Of a stretch of 17,774 nt of DNA, positions 5,869 to 17,774 are shown piece by piece. The position numbers were made by a program, and so were the translations under genes. The stretch lies in NCBI GenBank assembly GCA_027603945.1, contig JADIIU010000194.1:1-17774 (forward strand). The letters are read 5' to 3'. This DNA comes from Terramyces sp. JEL0728. Lineage: Eukaryota > Chytridiomycota > Chytridiomycetes > Rhizophydiales > Terramycetaceae. The notes beneath the pieces were generated by a model that had not been told where the DNA came from, ran no database searches, and saw only the letters and a list, made by a program, of their open reading frames with translations. How positions within the stretch are numbered: position 1 is the stretch's first letter; each line of letters begins with the position of its first letter.

Positions 5869-8800
5869 ATGGCGGACGCATCAAGCAAAATTCCTGTCCA
5901 AACCGGCGGATGGTATTCAGTAAGAATAAATTAACCTAGCCATCGTACGACTATAAAGCCAAGGGAAAATCTCCTGAAGAAATTGCCCAGAATCCCCGCT
6001 ATTGCAATGGCAGAATGAAGAAATGGGAGTTTGTTGCACTCCACTTTTTTGTGGTTTTCAACCTCATCCTCGCGGTTCTGTTGCCAGTGTTCTACTTTTC
6101 AATCTTTCCAAACTTTTTGCAGTACCACATTGACCAAATTGGTGTCAACGGTAACACTATCAGAGTCCACAAGGCGTATATCGGCCAAATGCAAGACGGG
6201 TCAATCCCAGCTGAAGTTGACATTAGAATCGACCCTTTCACTTCATTCCCATTGCAAGGTGGGTTCCTTGCTAGCACTGTCGACATTTTATCTGGCGGAA
6301 AGACTTTGGCATCCCTCCAGGTTCCTGAATTGCAGTTCATGCTCAACGAAGAAATCAGAGTTAACGTCAATTCTACTGTTACTATGAGTGCCGACCAACA
6401 ACAGAATGTCCAAGATTTGCTCAAGCAATTGTCGACCCCTGACGGTGTCAAGAACTTGCAAGTCAACATCCGCTTGAACCCAACGGTAACTACCCACGGA
6501 ATTACCATCTATTCGCACCTTGCTTTGAAGAGAGATCTTTCTTTGGGAGATATTGTAGCCAGCACCAAGATGTTGACTGGTGGGCCGTCCAACTTCCAAA
6601 ACCCATTCATCTTTTCCGGGCCAGACAGCAATCAACGTAAGTTTATGGTTAACGATAGTTTCAAGCGAATTGCGCTCTCAATTCAACGCCGACGACATTA
6701 TGCAACTGCCAGACTCTTTGGGAGATTTCCAAATCATCTGGACCAAGTTTGCAATGCAGATGCAAGACATTATGGCCTCCACTGATTTTGGATTTGGATT
6801 CGCTAATCCAAAGTACATTTCCTTGGCACAGATCGACAGTCTTTCCTACTACCTTGCCATTGAAGACACCAAAGTCGTCAAGATGACTGTTCGCAACGTC
6901 GGCTTGAAGACTGAAATCAACAACGACTTTAAGCTTGGATTTGACTTTACTTTTATCGATCCGGCTATTGATCCTACTGCTGTACAAACTGCTATTGAAA
7001 CTGCATTCAACAACTTTGCCACAAAGGCAGACTTTGGATTTGCGCTCCAAGGCCCTATTGTAGTGTCTGGTGCAGGCTTTTTCGAAAAGATCACTGCCGA
7101 CTTGAATGTGCGTGGATCAGTTGGCGACATTCTCTCACTTGTTCCGCAAACATACGCTGATATTCTCAAGAACCCAACTTCTGCTATTTCTGTCAACGCT
7201 ACCCAAATTATCGACATTATTGGAAAATCCAAGATTGAATTGGATGTCTTGGCCGACAAGGTCTTTACGTCGCTTGGTCTTAACATTCCACTGTTCAACT
7301 TTTTGAAACCACCACAACAGATTGATATCCCATACTCTGCTGGAATCAGCATCTACGCCGGAGACAATCTCGACCAAAAAGTCATTGATTCCAGCCTTGC
7401 CCCAATCTCTATTACCCGCGAAAAGGAAGATGTGTTCCTTTACACCAATGCTACCGTGGTTCCGCAAAACTCTGACGACGCTGCTACAGCCCTGGCTGCA
7501 TCCATCAACCCTATTCTTGCAGCCAATGCATCGATTGGACACATTGGTATCAAGGACTTGGTCTTCATGACTCCTGGACAAGCGCCATTCAAGTGGACTC
7601 AAGTGTTGTTTGGAACACGAGTATTGAAGATTGCATTGCCAGCTTTAGACAAAGCCTTGATCAACTCCTTAAACTCACCTGCGCTCTCCAACGCACTGGG
7701 CAAAGTTGCGCAATTGGCTGTTGGAAGCATCAACGTCAACCAAATGACTACCCAGCCTGGATTTGCAGCTACCGGAAACGTCAAGGTGACTCTCAGCCCA
7801 ACTCTGCCAACCGTTCATGTTGATATCGGCTACTTCCATGTTGATACTGCGATTGAAGATGTCCCACTGGCTTCTTTGGAAATGCCCCAAGGTCTCCAAT
7901 TCTTCCCAAGTGCATCCGGAACCAACATCAATGCCCAATTGACGGTCGGCCGCGACCCTAGAATCGCTGCCAAAGCGCAAAATCTTGTTGATGCTTTGCT
8001 CAAGAACGGCACTTTGCCATCGTACTTTGGAGCCACTGGTTTGAAATTTGGTGCTTCGGCTCAAAACTACTTCAAGACCTTCTCCAAGGTAGTTGTTGAC
8101 ATCAACACACAAACTTTGAAGGATGTGCTGGCTGGACAACAGCTGAACATTGCCATTCCAGCTGGATTGGTCAAGGTCAACTCTGCTGATGTTCAAATGC
8201 AATCATCCACCAGCTTGAACTTGAACGCCGGAACTACTCTCAACTTGCCATTCCCATTCACTGTCAGTGCTTCCCTCGGCAACGTTGCGCTCACCACTTC
8301 TCTTGAACAGCAGTTCTTGATGGGATTGAACCTCGGTGCACTCAACGTTGGCAGCGGATCCCAGCCTGCCACTCTCCAATCTGCAGTTACTCTTGCCACT
8401 GGTGCCAACGGATTTGCAGCCAAGGTCGGATCAGCAGTCAATGCAATCATCAAGCTTGACGAATCTTCCCCTCTTGTGTTTGGCGCTACCGGACTCCAAC
8501 TCGGATCTGGTGCAGGTTTGATTGATCAATTCAAGGATGTCAAGGTTTCAACCACTGCTGGAACTATTGTTACTCTCTTGAAGAAACTCATTGACGCAAA
8601 CCCAACTGCTGGAAGTCCAATCGACTTGTCTGCTGTTCTCCCTGCCGACTTGGGCAATGTTCTTGCAACTCAAGTCAAGCCATCTGTCAACAGTCTCAAA
8701 TTGCATGTGCTCCCACAGTCCAGTATCGATGCTGGTGCCGACGTGACTTACAACAACCCAATCCCAGTGTCTGCTTCCCTGCCTTATGTTTCGCTGTCTG

Positions 8801-11800
8801 CCTTGCTCGATGGTTCAAAAGCTTTGGATCTATCCTTGTCCAATGTGGTTTTGAAGAGAAACAACGGTAAGATATTCGTTAACAATAGGTGCCATGACTC
8901 CAGATGTTGGATTGACTTTGGCTAGCGGCTTGAGCACCAAGATCGATGCTCTTTTGACTGCGTTTATGAATGGAGAGCTTTCATCAAAGGTTGGTGTGCA
9001 GAACCTCTACTTTGGAACCAGTGCAAATGACAAGAACGACTTGCTCTCCCAGGTCTCTCTTCCAGACTTGAACTCGCTCTTGGCTCCAGTTGTCAAGGTC
9101 GCTGGACCTGCAGTTGCTTCGCTGGTCAAATCCTCAGGCGCAACCGTTACAAAGAGAGACACTGCTCCGTTTGTCATCAAGGGCCCAATGGGTATCAACT
9201 TGGAGCTCAATGGCGCAGGCTTGGAGTTGCTGGACGGACAAAAAGTAAATGCAAACCTCAACGTCAAGCTCGACTTGCCGGCTCCATTCTCCAAAACCTC
9301 GTTCGATGTCAGCATCCCATACTTGGGCGGTTCTGCTTCGTTAGACCAACTCCCCGTTTCCGACTTTTCCTTGGGATTGAATGTCCAAGGACAAAACCCA
9401 TCTGTTGCTCTCAACACCCTCCTCGCATTGAAAGACTCTGATGAACTCGCAACTGAAGTAAACGCACTTTTGAACGCCATTTTGAAGGGATCTCAAGTTC
9501 CAGGAAATGCTATTGTTCGCGGACTTACTATCGGTGCCAGTGCTCAAGACACCAACGATGCACTCTCTGCTGTCACTGCATCGCTTCCATTGCAAAACTT
9601 GATTCCATCTGGTCTCTCAGCAAGCAGCTTGGATCTCAACAGCTTGCTTACCCAGCTTTCACCAAGCATCGGCAATGTTGGTATCACTACCAAGCCAGGC
9701 AAGGTACTGGAAAACACTGCTGCAATCAAGTTCAATCTTCCGTTCCCAGTTACTCTCAAGGGTGTCAACTACTTTACTGCTTCTGCTGCCATTGACCAAA
9801 ACGCATTGGTTGACATTTCATCCACTTCCCCAATCTCTATTGCCTCTGGCACCAACGAATTGAATGCTGCTTTGGATGTGCACTTCCCAAGCAGTTCTGC
9901 AATTCAATCATCTGTCAGCAAGTTTGTCAACGATCTGCTCAACAACATCGACAAGAACTTTACCGTCCCATTCACCCAAGACGTCACTGCATCCAACATT
10001 GCTGTCGGTTTCAGCGCTTCTCAACCGTTGAAAGCTTTGAGCAAGGTAGTACTCAAAATTGATCCAAACTTGCTCATAAACCAAAAGAACTACAACTTGG
10101 TATTGAAATTGATCAATGATAAACTCGCAGCCAGTAGCAGTGGGTTGTTGTCCAACGCATTCTTGAAGAGATTCATGATGCACGCCGACAACGGACCAAT
10201 CATCAACGGGGAAATCATTGGTGGACTGCACCAATTGCTTCCAATCACTGCAAACATTGGATATGCCAAGCTGAACGCACAAATGGACTCTGTTGATTTG
10301 TTGGAAATTGGATTGAACAAGGCTCTTACTGTGGCTGCTAACGCAGGAGACACTGTTGCCAGCGTCTACAACTACATCAAGCTTTCTGCTAACCCACTTG
10401 TCCAAAAGGCAGTTGCCAACTTCTTTGACTTGGTTTTGGCTAAAAAGCCAGTTCCAGACAGAGTTGGAGGAACCGGCGCGCTTATTGGTGCTTCCTCCGA
10501 CCCAGCTGATGTTATTGACACTTTCCAAACTGTCAACTTGTCCTTTGAGGTCCAGCCTGTTGTAAACATTATCTACAAACTGGTCAACAACTTGATGAAC
10601 TCTAACGATTCTAGTATTTTGAAAGGACTCAAGATTGTTCCAAAGAGCATGGACTTGGATGTACATGACGCCAAGACTCTCGTTGCAAATGCTGAAATTG
10701 ACTTGCCAGACTCTCCAGTTGATCTCGATATCAACATTCCATATGCTACCGCTGCCATTTCATACAACGGTGTTTCTCTAGTTCAGAATGCAGTGCAAAA
10801 CATTGTTATCAAGGACAACAAGGTAACTGCATCCGTCTACTTGACCTTCAACGACCAAGCTGAAGCCAAGCCAATCTACCAAGATGTATTGGGCATTGTT
10901 GGAAACGTAGCCTTCAATGTCGCTACCACCACAGACGACTTTGTCAACCTTGGATGGCTGACTTTTGGACCAAGCAAGGACAGCCAAATGTCTCTTTTGG
11001 GCAGTGTTAACGCCAAAGTTGTTTTGAGTCCATTGATTGAAATGGCTAGAAAGCTTGCAGAACCATACTCGTTGGAAAACATTGATGCATCCATCCAGTT
11101 GGCAGGTATTCATGCTGCTGCCACTCTGCCAGATTTGGGTCTTCCATTGAACTTTAAGGCAACTCTCAACTCTATTGCAAAGTGGGATATCGGCAAGAAG
11201 CGCGACCCTACCAAATTTGTCCCAATTGGTCTGGTCGTTGGTAAACCTTTCACCCTTCCTCACGTTGATTTGCTTGTTGAAATCCCAACTGTCGGAAGCA
11301 ACCAGCCATTCCCACCTCAAACCGTTGCAGTCGTTGCAGCAATGACGGATTTGATGGTCAGTGTCGCCACTTTCCAAAGCTTTGCAGAAAGCGCGGTCAT
11401 TGGTTTCGTGTCTTTAGTCGGATCGAATGGTGCTGTTTTCAACATTCTCGCTGATGCTTACTTGTTTGGTCCTTCTGGATTATCGCTCCACAATGTGATT
11501 GAAATGGATCTTGTTAATGATCAATATACTCACTTCTGGGATGATGTTAACAAGTATCCGAACCATGATCCAACTGCTTCCCAAGGTCCAGGTGTTTCTG
11601 CACAAGACAACCCAGTCATTGCTCAAATCTCTGTTATCAACAACTCACCGCTCCACTTGGATGTTGGGCAAGTTGTAGTTTGGGCTGGCCAGAACCCTAC
11701 AGTTTGGGGCCAACCAGATCTCACAAACGCTATTTCGCTTTACATGAGCTCTATCGGAAATGTTGTTTTATTGAACAAGAATGAAGGCGGTAATGTTCTC

Positions 11801-12178
11801 AGTGATGCCGGTATGCCAACTGTTGGATTATTCGAAGGAAACTTGTGGTCCATGCCATACCTGTTTTCAGTCGACCCAGTCACTGGAAATCTTATACCTT
11901 TTTCAGGGGATGAATGGGTGAATATTTTCACACAATTCACACAGTCTACCCCTCAAGGTATCTTTTCCACTATCATTCAAATTACCAGGGATGGAAAGTC
12001 TGTTGATTGGTTCAATAATCTGATTATTGCTATGGATAAATCATTCTGGTTTGACAAACTGGCTCCAGCTTTCGCTTCAGGCGACTTGCCAAAGCACTTC
12101 AACTACGGAAACTACTACAATGGTAACTTCTCCACTGGTGCTAAAAACTGGGATTACCAGCTCACCATTTCAAAATAA
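5869..12178 (+). CDS. Giant membrane-anchored DUF3712/LEA-2-like repeat protein, 2081 aa, four exons
   Basis: Exons are 5869-5919, 5940-6636, 6659-8866 and 8889-12178, giving 6246 nt with frame kept throughout. The introns are 20, 22 and 22 nt, with GTAAG starts and TTAAC near the AG. The N-terminus is a 47-residue cytosolic-looking tail (ends CNGRMKKW), then one TM segment (about 48-70, FVALHFFVVFNLILAVLLPVF). The rest is lumenal or extracellular and made of tandem beta-sandwich modules of 150-172 aa. Each has an amphipathic 'L..hh.ALL.G' helix followed by a G-x-(I/F)-G-x-S motif, for example FGATGLKFGASAQ near 8050, then near 8490, 9014, 9530, 10003, 10483 and 10963. DUF3712 and related LEA-2-like modules occur in fungal single-pass vacuolar or surface proteins such as yeast Tag1. 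A distinct C-terminal domain, rich in aromatic residues and Asn, starts near 11500. KR-D sites occur at residues 214-216, about 1074 and about 1756. The function is unknown. The stop lies inside AAAATAAA. Confidence 0.85.
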
Positions 12179-12224
12179 ATGTAGTTTTGTCAATTGTTCA
12201 TAAATTTAAAACCAAGACTTTATT
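12174..12224. terminator. Facing poly(A) signals between the DUF3712 gene and CDC48
   Basis: AATAAA on the plus strand (12174-12179) spans the DUF3712 stop codon. AATAAA on the minus strand (12219-12224) is 12 nt past the CDC48 stop. With 57 nt between stops, the two 3' UTRs must be very short or overlap. Confidence 0.6.
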
Positions 12225-12235
12225 AGATTGGCAAC

Positions 12236-14779
<2,544 letters not shown>

Positions 14780-15021
14780 TTCGAGATCAGTGAAAAAACC
14801 CAGGGTTATTTTTCAAGTCGATTCGCTGTGGCTTTGTTACATTGGAGAACAAATTAGTCATTAAGTGGAACTAGTTATTACGTTCAAGTTTCTGCCCTTT
14901 GCTCGGATTTAGTTTCAGGAATAATGGAGCACGCTATCGATGCATAATTGTTCAGGTGCTCATTCTGTTCTAGTCGGCGATTCTGGGACTGCCATCCATT
15001 ATTCAAAACTATATTTATTAC

Positions 15022-15435
15022 TTATTTTGTATTGGTATTAACCAGCAGTGCCTTCAATCTCTTTTGTTTCTTCATATAATAAAATACACTGGTTAAACAG
15101 GCAAACAAAAACAATGCCGAGCCAACGATTGAAAAGAATAGGACTGGGTTGCCCCGAGGATCTATTTCTGCATTTAATTTAGGAGATGGTTTAAATAACT
15201 CGAATTTGAGTGAATCGTAATCCTGTTGATCGTTGTCCTGCTGGTAAAATTGGTCGAAATCTTGTCGATCCTCCTGTTCATAATCACTTGATTGGTAATT
15301 GTTGTTATTTTGATAGTGTTTCTGATTTCCCTTTGAATATGAATGCGAGTCTTGAATGAATCTTGCAGACATTAGATTTCGTTCGCTGATTTTGGTTTTT
15401 AAGGGGCGAAATCTCAGCCTTACATTTGGAAACAT
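15022..15435 (-). CDS. Unrecognised single-pass membrane protein, 137 aa
   Basis: I do not recognise a family. Residues 1-26 (MFPNVRLRFRPLKTKISERN...) are basic and free of acidic residues except one Glu, which could be a mitochondrial presequence. Residues 28-75 are a low-complexity Gln/Asn/Asp/Tyr-rich stretch. One TM helix spans about 97-120 (NPVLFFSIVGSALFLFACLTSVFYY), followed by a basic tail (MKKQKRLKAL). By the positive-inside rule the C-terminus would face the cytosol or matrix. No intron is needed. The stop is followed a few bases later by AATAAA. It is transcribed away from the RAB3GAP1-like gene, from which about 250 nt separate it. It may be a small mitochondrial inner-membrane protein, but that is inference. 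Confidence 0.6.
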   Translation of the reverse strand: MFPNVRLRFRPLKTKISERNLMSARFIQDSHSYSKGNQKHYQNNNNYQSSDYEQEDRQDFDQFYQQDNDQQDYDSLKFELFKPSPKLNAEIDPRGNPVLFFSIVGSALFLFACLTSVFYYMKKQKRLKALLVNTNTK

Positions 15436-15683
15436 CGTGAATGGGCAGTGTTTTCAATAAATAGATTGAGGTTGTGAAGATGTAGTGGTTTATATCTTTC
15501 AAGGTATCGGAATAAATTCCGTTGTTTTCCGCAAGTTTATTTGTTAGTCTGTTGACGAGTGATTGATTCCGTTGTAAAATTTACATGTCTTGTGTTCAAA
15601 GGTATTCCTTCCATTTAAAAGATTTCGCATTGCTTGATATCCACTTTCCATGGATAATTTCCTTCAAAAAAGTTAATCTCAGG
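15436..15683. promoter_or_regulatory. Divergent intergenic/5' region between the membrane-protein gene and the RAB3GAP1-like gene
   Basis: Both flanking genes read outward from this stretch, so it must hold both promoters. No clear TATA box is seen. An in-frame ATG at 15585 could extend the RAB3GAP1-like protein by 33 residues, but those residues do not match the family, so I treat them as 5' UTR. Confidence 0.4.
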
Positions 15684-17614
15684 ATGAACGAATTCGAGTT
15701 TGTAGACCACACATTCGCTACACAGCTAGAAAAAACAGTGACAGAGCTCTCTCTATACTTGGAACCTAGAATTAAGCAAAGACAAACAATTCTGCACCAT
15801 TTTCAATACAGACAAAAAGGATTTGTTAAATCAATGGATATTAATGACACTTATTCCATTGTGTTCCATTGTGATTCATTATCACTTGTCAAGTTGGTAA
15901 TGAAGGGATTTGATGTCCCGTTCTATTTGGAAACGGACCATCGGTACAAGCGAATCTACAAAGGTAACTGAATTGCCGTACCTGGAATTCTTATTAAAAA
16001 CAGATTAACAGTAGGATATCAATATGGAGAAACTTTAAAGGAAATCAATATCCTAGTATTGTCCTTCACGCCAAGTGTGGACTACTTGCAGCATTTTCCT
16101 AAAAGTAGACTGCTTAAAACAGTGAAAAAGTACAAGCGGGTTGTTCATTACGAGCACGAATTGTTTAATCTTTCATTTATCGTCACTTTTCAGGAAACAA
16201 ATGATAATACTACACAGAATACACTCAGTTCGTCTAGCGGAATTAAAACAAGCGTAGGAAGCAAGACAAATCTGGAAACTGGAGATAGCAAGTCTAACCT
16301 GGATGAAATCAAGCCAAATCTGCAACCCGGAGATAGCAAGTCGAATTTGAATGACAACAAGAGTGAATTACAGAATACCAACCTCCAATCACCAACCAGG
16401 AAGGATCTTGCAGAAACAAACTCACAAGTTAAACCAGCCAAAGGAAATTTGGATATTAAGATCATTGAAAACGGAATCACGCAAATATTCAAACACAACA
16501 AGCAAACACGCATACCAGGACACTATGATTTCTACGATTACGATATTTCCAACTTGTTTATAAACTCAAATTCAGACAATATAACAAAAGAAACAATCAA
16601 GAAGCTACGGTTCCTGAATAAAACGGTGCCAAAAGGATCTTTATTGTGGAACTTTGCAAAGTTAATTATAAAAATCAAAAAGACTGAAATCGATCCAACT
16701 TCTGTTATTCAGTCAATTTACAATCAGTTACTAGTACGACTATTCTCAAACAAACCAATACCAAATTTACTAAATTGTGAGTGCATACAGCCATGTGAAT
16801 GCATCGGATTACAGCATATCCTGCTACACCAGAAAATCAGCATGATTAACGCTTGTTTAAAAAGACGAAAAGACCGAGAATCTAACTTGATTGAAAATTA
16901 TGAAAAGATTGAAATCAATAGCTGGAAGTCTGATGCTAGTTTTGAACTACTTGAGCTCAAATTTGATGGAAGAAAGATGAAGCTCGATGATGAGCTGTAT
17001 ATCCCAGAAACACAGTCTCCAACAGTGCAAACAAGGTTTCTTTTATTAATTCAGCGATATGATTGATAGTTTCCAACAAGAATTGCTCTACGCTGATAAT
17101 CCGACAATGCTACAAACGCAACACTTGGAATCTGATATACAGTCGTTCAAAGCCGCCAATCCAAACTGCAAATTTATTGATTTTGTAAAGTGAGTCTAGT
17201 TAATATAGATGGTACTCGCCGAATGATATTAAAAACAATCAGCTTTCACAGCGAATGCAAGGGAATTGTCTATGGAAACGGTTATTTGACTCAAACCCGC
17301 CTGTGCCATGCAAGTACCAAAAGCCTATTTTTGATATTGACAAGCAAATGAGCATAGTTGAAGAGTACCTGGAACAATGCGATATTATCACTGAACTTGA
17401 GCCTATTTATGAGCTTGTACTCGCAGATTCTTTCAACATACCCCTAGATAATATTAAAGTCGTGGAGAATATCGTTATTGATGGGTGGAAGAAAGAGTTT
17501 GAAGGATTTGAGGAGAAGGATTTGGTTGACGTGAAGGAAATTTATAGCGGTGGGTTGATTGTTACCAAAGGGCAAGAATTTAGCATCACACGAATAAAGA
17601 ACCTTGATTTTTAA
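15684..17614 (+). CDS. RAB3GAP1: RAB3GAP1-like Rab GAP catalytic subunit, 614 aa, four exons
   Basis: Exons are 15684-15963, 16012-17035, 17055-17189 and 17209-17614 (1845 nt). The introns are 48, 19 and 19 nt. The start was chosen because MNEFEFVDHTFATQLEK lines up with the EVFEITDFTTASEWERF start of animal RAB3GAP1. Conserved landmarks follow: FDVPFYLETDHRYKRIY (about 76-92), LLHQKISMINACLKRRK (about 365-380), SWKSDASFELLEL, ELYIPETQ (about 421), SFKAANPNCKFIDFVK (465-480) and WYSPNDI (481-487). The last two join only if the 19-nt intron is removed. Then come LSQRM and a region matching the family's KPIPARRQRRLF block, degenerate here (PPVPCKYQKPIF). With RAB3GAP2 this protein acts on Rab3 and Rab18 in vesicle, lipid-droplet and autophagy traffic. 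It is shorter than the 981-aa human protein. Residues about 157-240 are a lineage-specific hydrophilic insert with GDSKSNL repeats. Confidence 0.85.
15964..16011 (+). other. 48-nt intron, possibly an intron nested in an intron (stwintron)
   Basis: Removing 15964-16011 joins IYK to VGYQYGE in frame and deletes the only in-frame stop (TGA). It is twice the length of every other intron here. Inside it, 15978-16003 itself begins GTACC and ends ATTAAAAACAG (26 nt). Taking that out leaves 22 nt, starting GTAACTGAATTGCC and ending ATTAACAG, which is exactly the local norm. The two donors (GTAACTGAATT and GTACCTGGAATT) and the two acceptors are alike, as expected if one short intron was inserted into or duplicated within another. 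A plain 48-nt intron is equally consistent with the frame. Confidence 0.6.
16271..16371 (+). repeat. Degenerate coding repeat in the RAB3GAP1-like gene (GDSKSNL)
   Basis: The word ggagatagcaagtc occurs at about 16280 and 16330 (50-51 nt apart), each encoding GDSKSNL. Related NLET, NLQP and SELQ words lie around it. It falls in a hydrophilic, probably disordered loop absent from the conserved family core. Confidence 0.6.
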
Positions 17615-17710
17615 TGACTTGTTTAGATCCAAGTAATCCAGGAATGTTTAATTCTAGCATCCAAGGATTTATATCGGTATCCATGTAGAATAGAATTAGT
17701 CTTGTAATCT

Positions 17711-17774
17711 TTATTTTAATCTTGCTGCCATTCCCACAAACAAAACAATCGCTGATATCTCAAATTCGGGAAAT
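17711..17774 (-). CDS. C-terminal end of a further gene, running off the window (tentative)
   Basis: On the minus strand, an open frame from the window edge reads FPEFEISAIVLFVGMAARLK and then TAA. The stop sits inside AAAATAAAG, the arrangement seen at the ends of several genes here. The hydrophobic run with a basic end would suit a C-terminal membrane segment. Only about 20 codons are visible, so this rests mainly on the stop/poly(A) pattern. Confidence 0.35.
   Translation of the reverse strand, partial: FPEFEISAIVLFVGMAARLK

Noticed and set aside
8867..8925. End of the large protein at 8925 and a separate gene beginning at 8894
   Set aside because: A 22-nt intron (8867-8888) with the same donor and TTAAC acceptor region as its neighbours joins the two frames inside a repeat module.
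9908..10666. 252-aa minus-strand ORF, and other long antisense ORFs within 6092-11377
   Set aside because: They are antisense to the DUF3712 coding frame and arise from its codon bias. Their translations are Ser/Val/Asp-rich with no domain, signal or conserved motif.
15585..15683. ATG at 15585 as start of the RAB3GAP1-like protein
   Set aside because: The extra 33 residues do not match the family, while MNEFEFVDHT at 15684 aligns with the animal N-terminus. It remains possible as an alternative start.

Overview
This is a nuclear, protein-coding window from a fungus. Four things point that way: a GPI-anchored Thr-rich wall protein with tandem repeats, three secreted ML-domain (NPC2/PG-PI transfer type) lipid-binding proteins, a giant DUF3712/LEA-2-like membrane protein, and AATAAA poly(A) signals. 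A RAB3GAP1 homologue (missing from budding yeast and, I believe, from many Dikarya) suggests an early-diverging 'zygomycete'-type fungus; I cannot name the species. The most unusual property is the introns. Wherever a gene can be followed by protein homology or by frame it is cut by introns of only 19-22 nt. I count eleven of these, plus one 48-nt intron that looks like one short intron nested in another.

Layout. 1-770 (+): 3' part of the GPI-anchored repeat protein; its stop/poly(A) segment is tandemly triplicated (750-886). 976-1410, 3080-3520 and 3951-4373 (all -): three ML-domain paralogues, each with a TATA-like box 25-40 nt before the ATG and shared upstream elements. 1411-3079 and 4374-5868 are long non-genic stretches. 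The first holds only weak ORFs on both strands. The second holds what looks like a decayed pol (copia-type reverse transcriptase) fragment. 5869-12178 (+): 2081-aa DUF3712-repeat protein, four exons. 12236-14779 (-): CDC48/p97, seven exons, 806 aa, meeting the previous gene tail to tail with 57 nt between stops. 15022-15435 (-): unrecognised single-pass membrane protein. 15684-17614 (+): RAB3GAP1-like catalytic subunit, four exons, 614 aa. 17711-17774 (-): probable C-terminal end of one more gene, running off the window.

How the genes relate. The left half is a surface/secretory and lipid-related neighbourhood: wall adhesin-like protein, secreted lipid binders, and a large membrane-anchored beta-sandwich protein. 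The right half is housekeeping and membrane traffic (AAA ATPase, Rab GAP). These are not operons. The genes are separate transcription units with very short 3' ends; in most of them the stop codon lies inside or overlaps an AATAAA signal.
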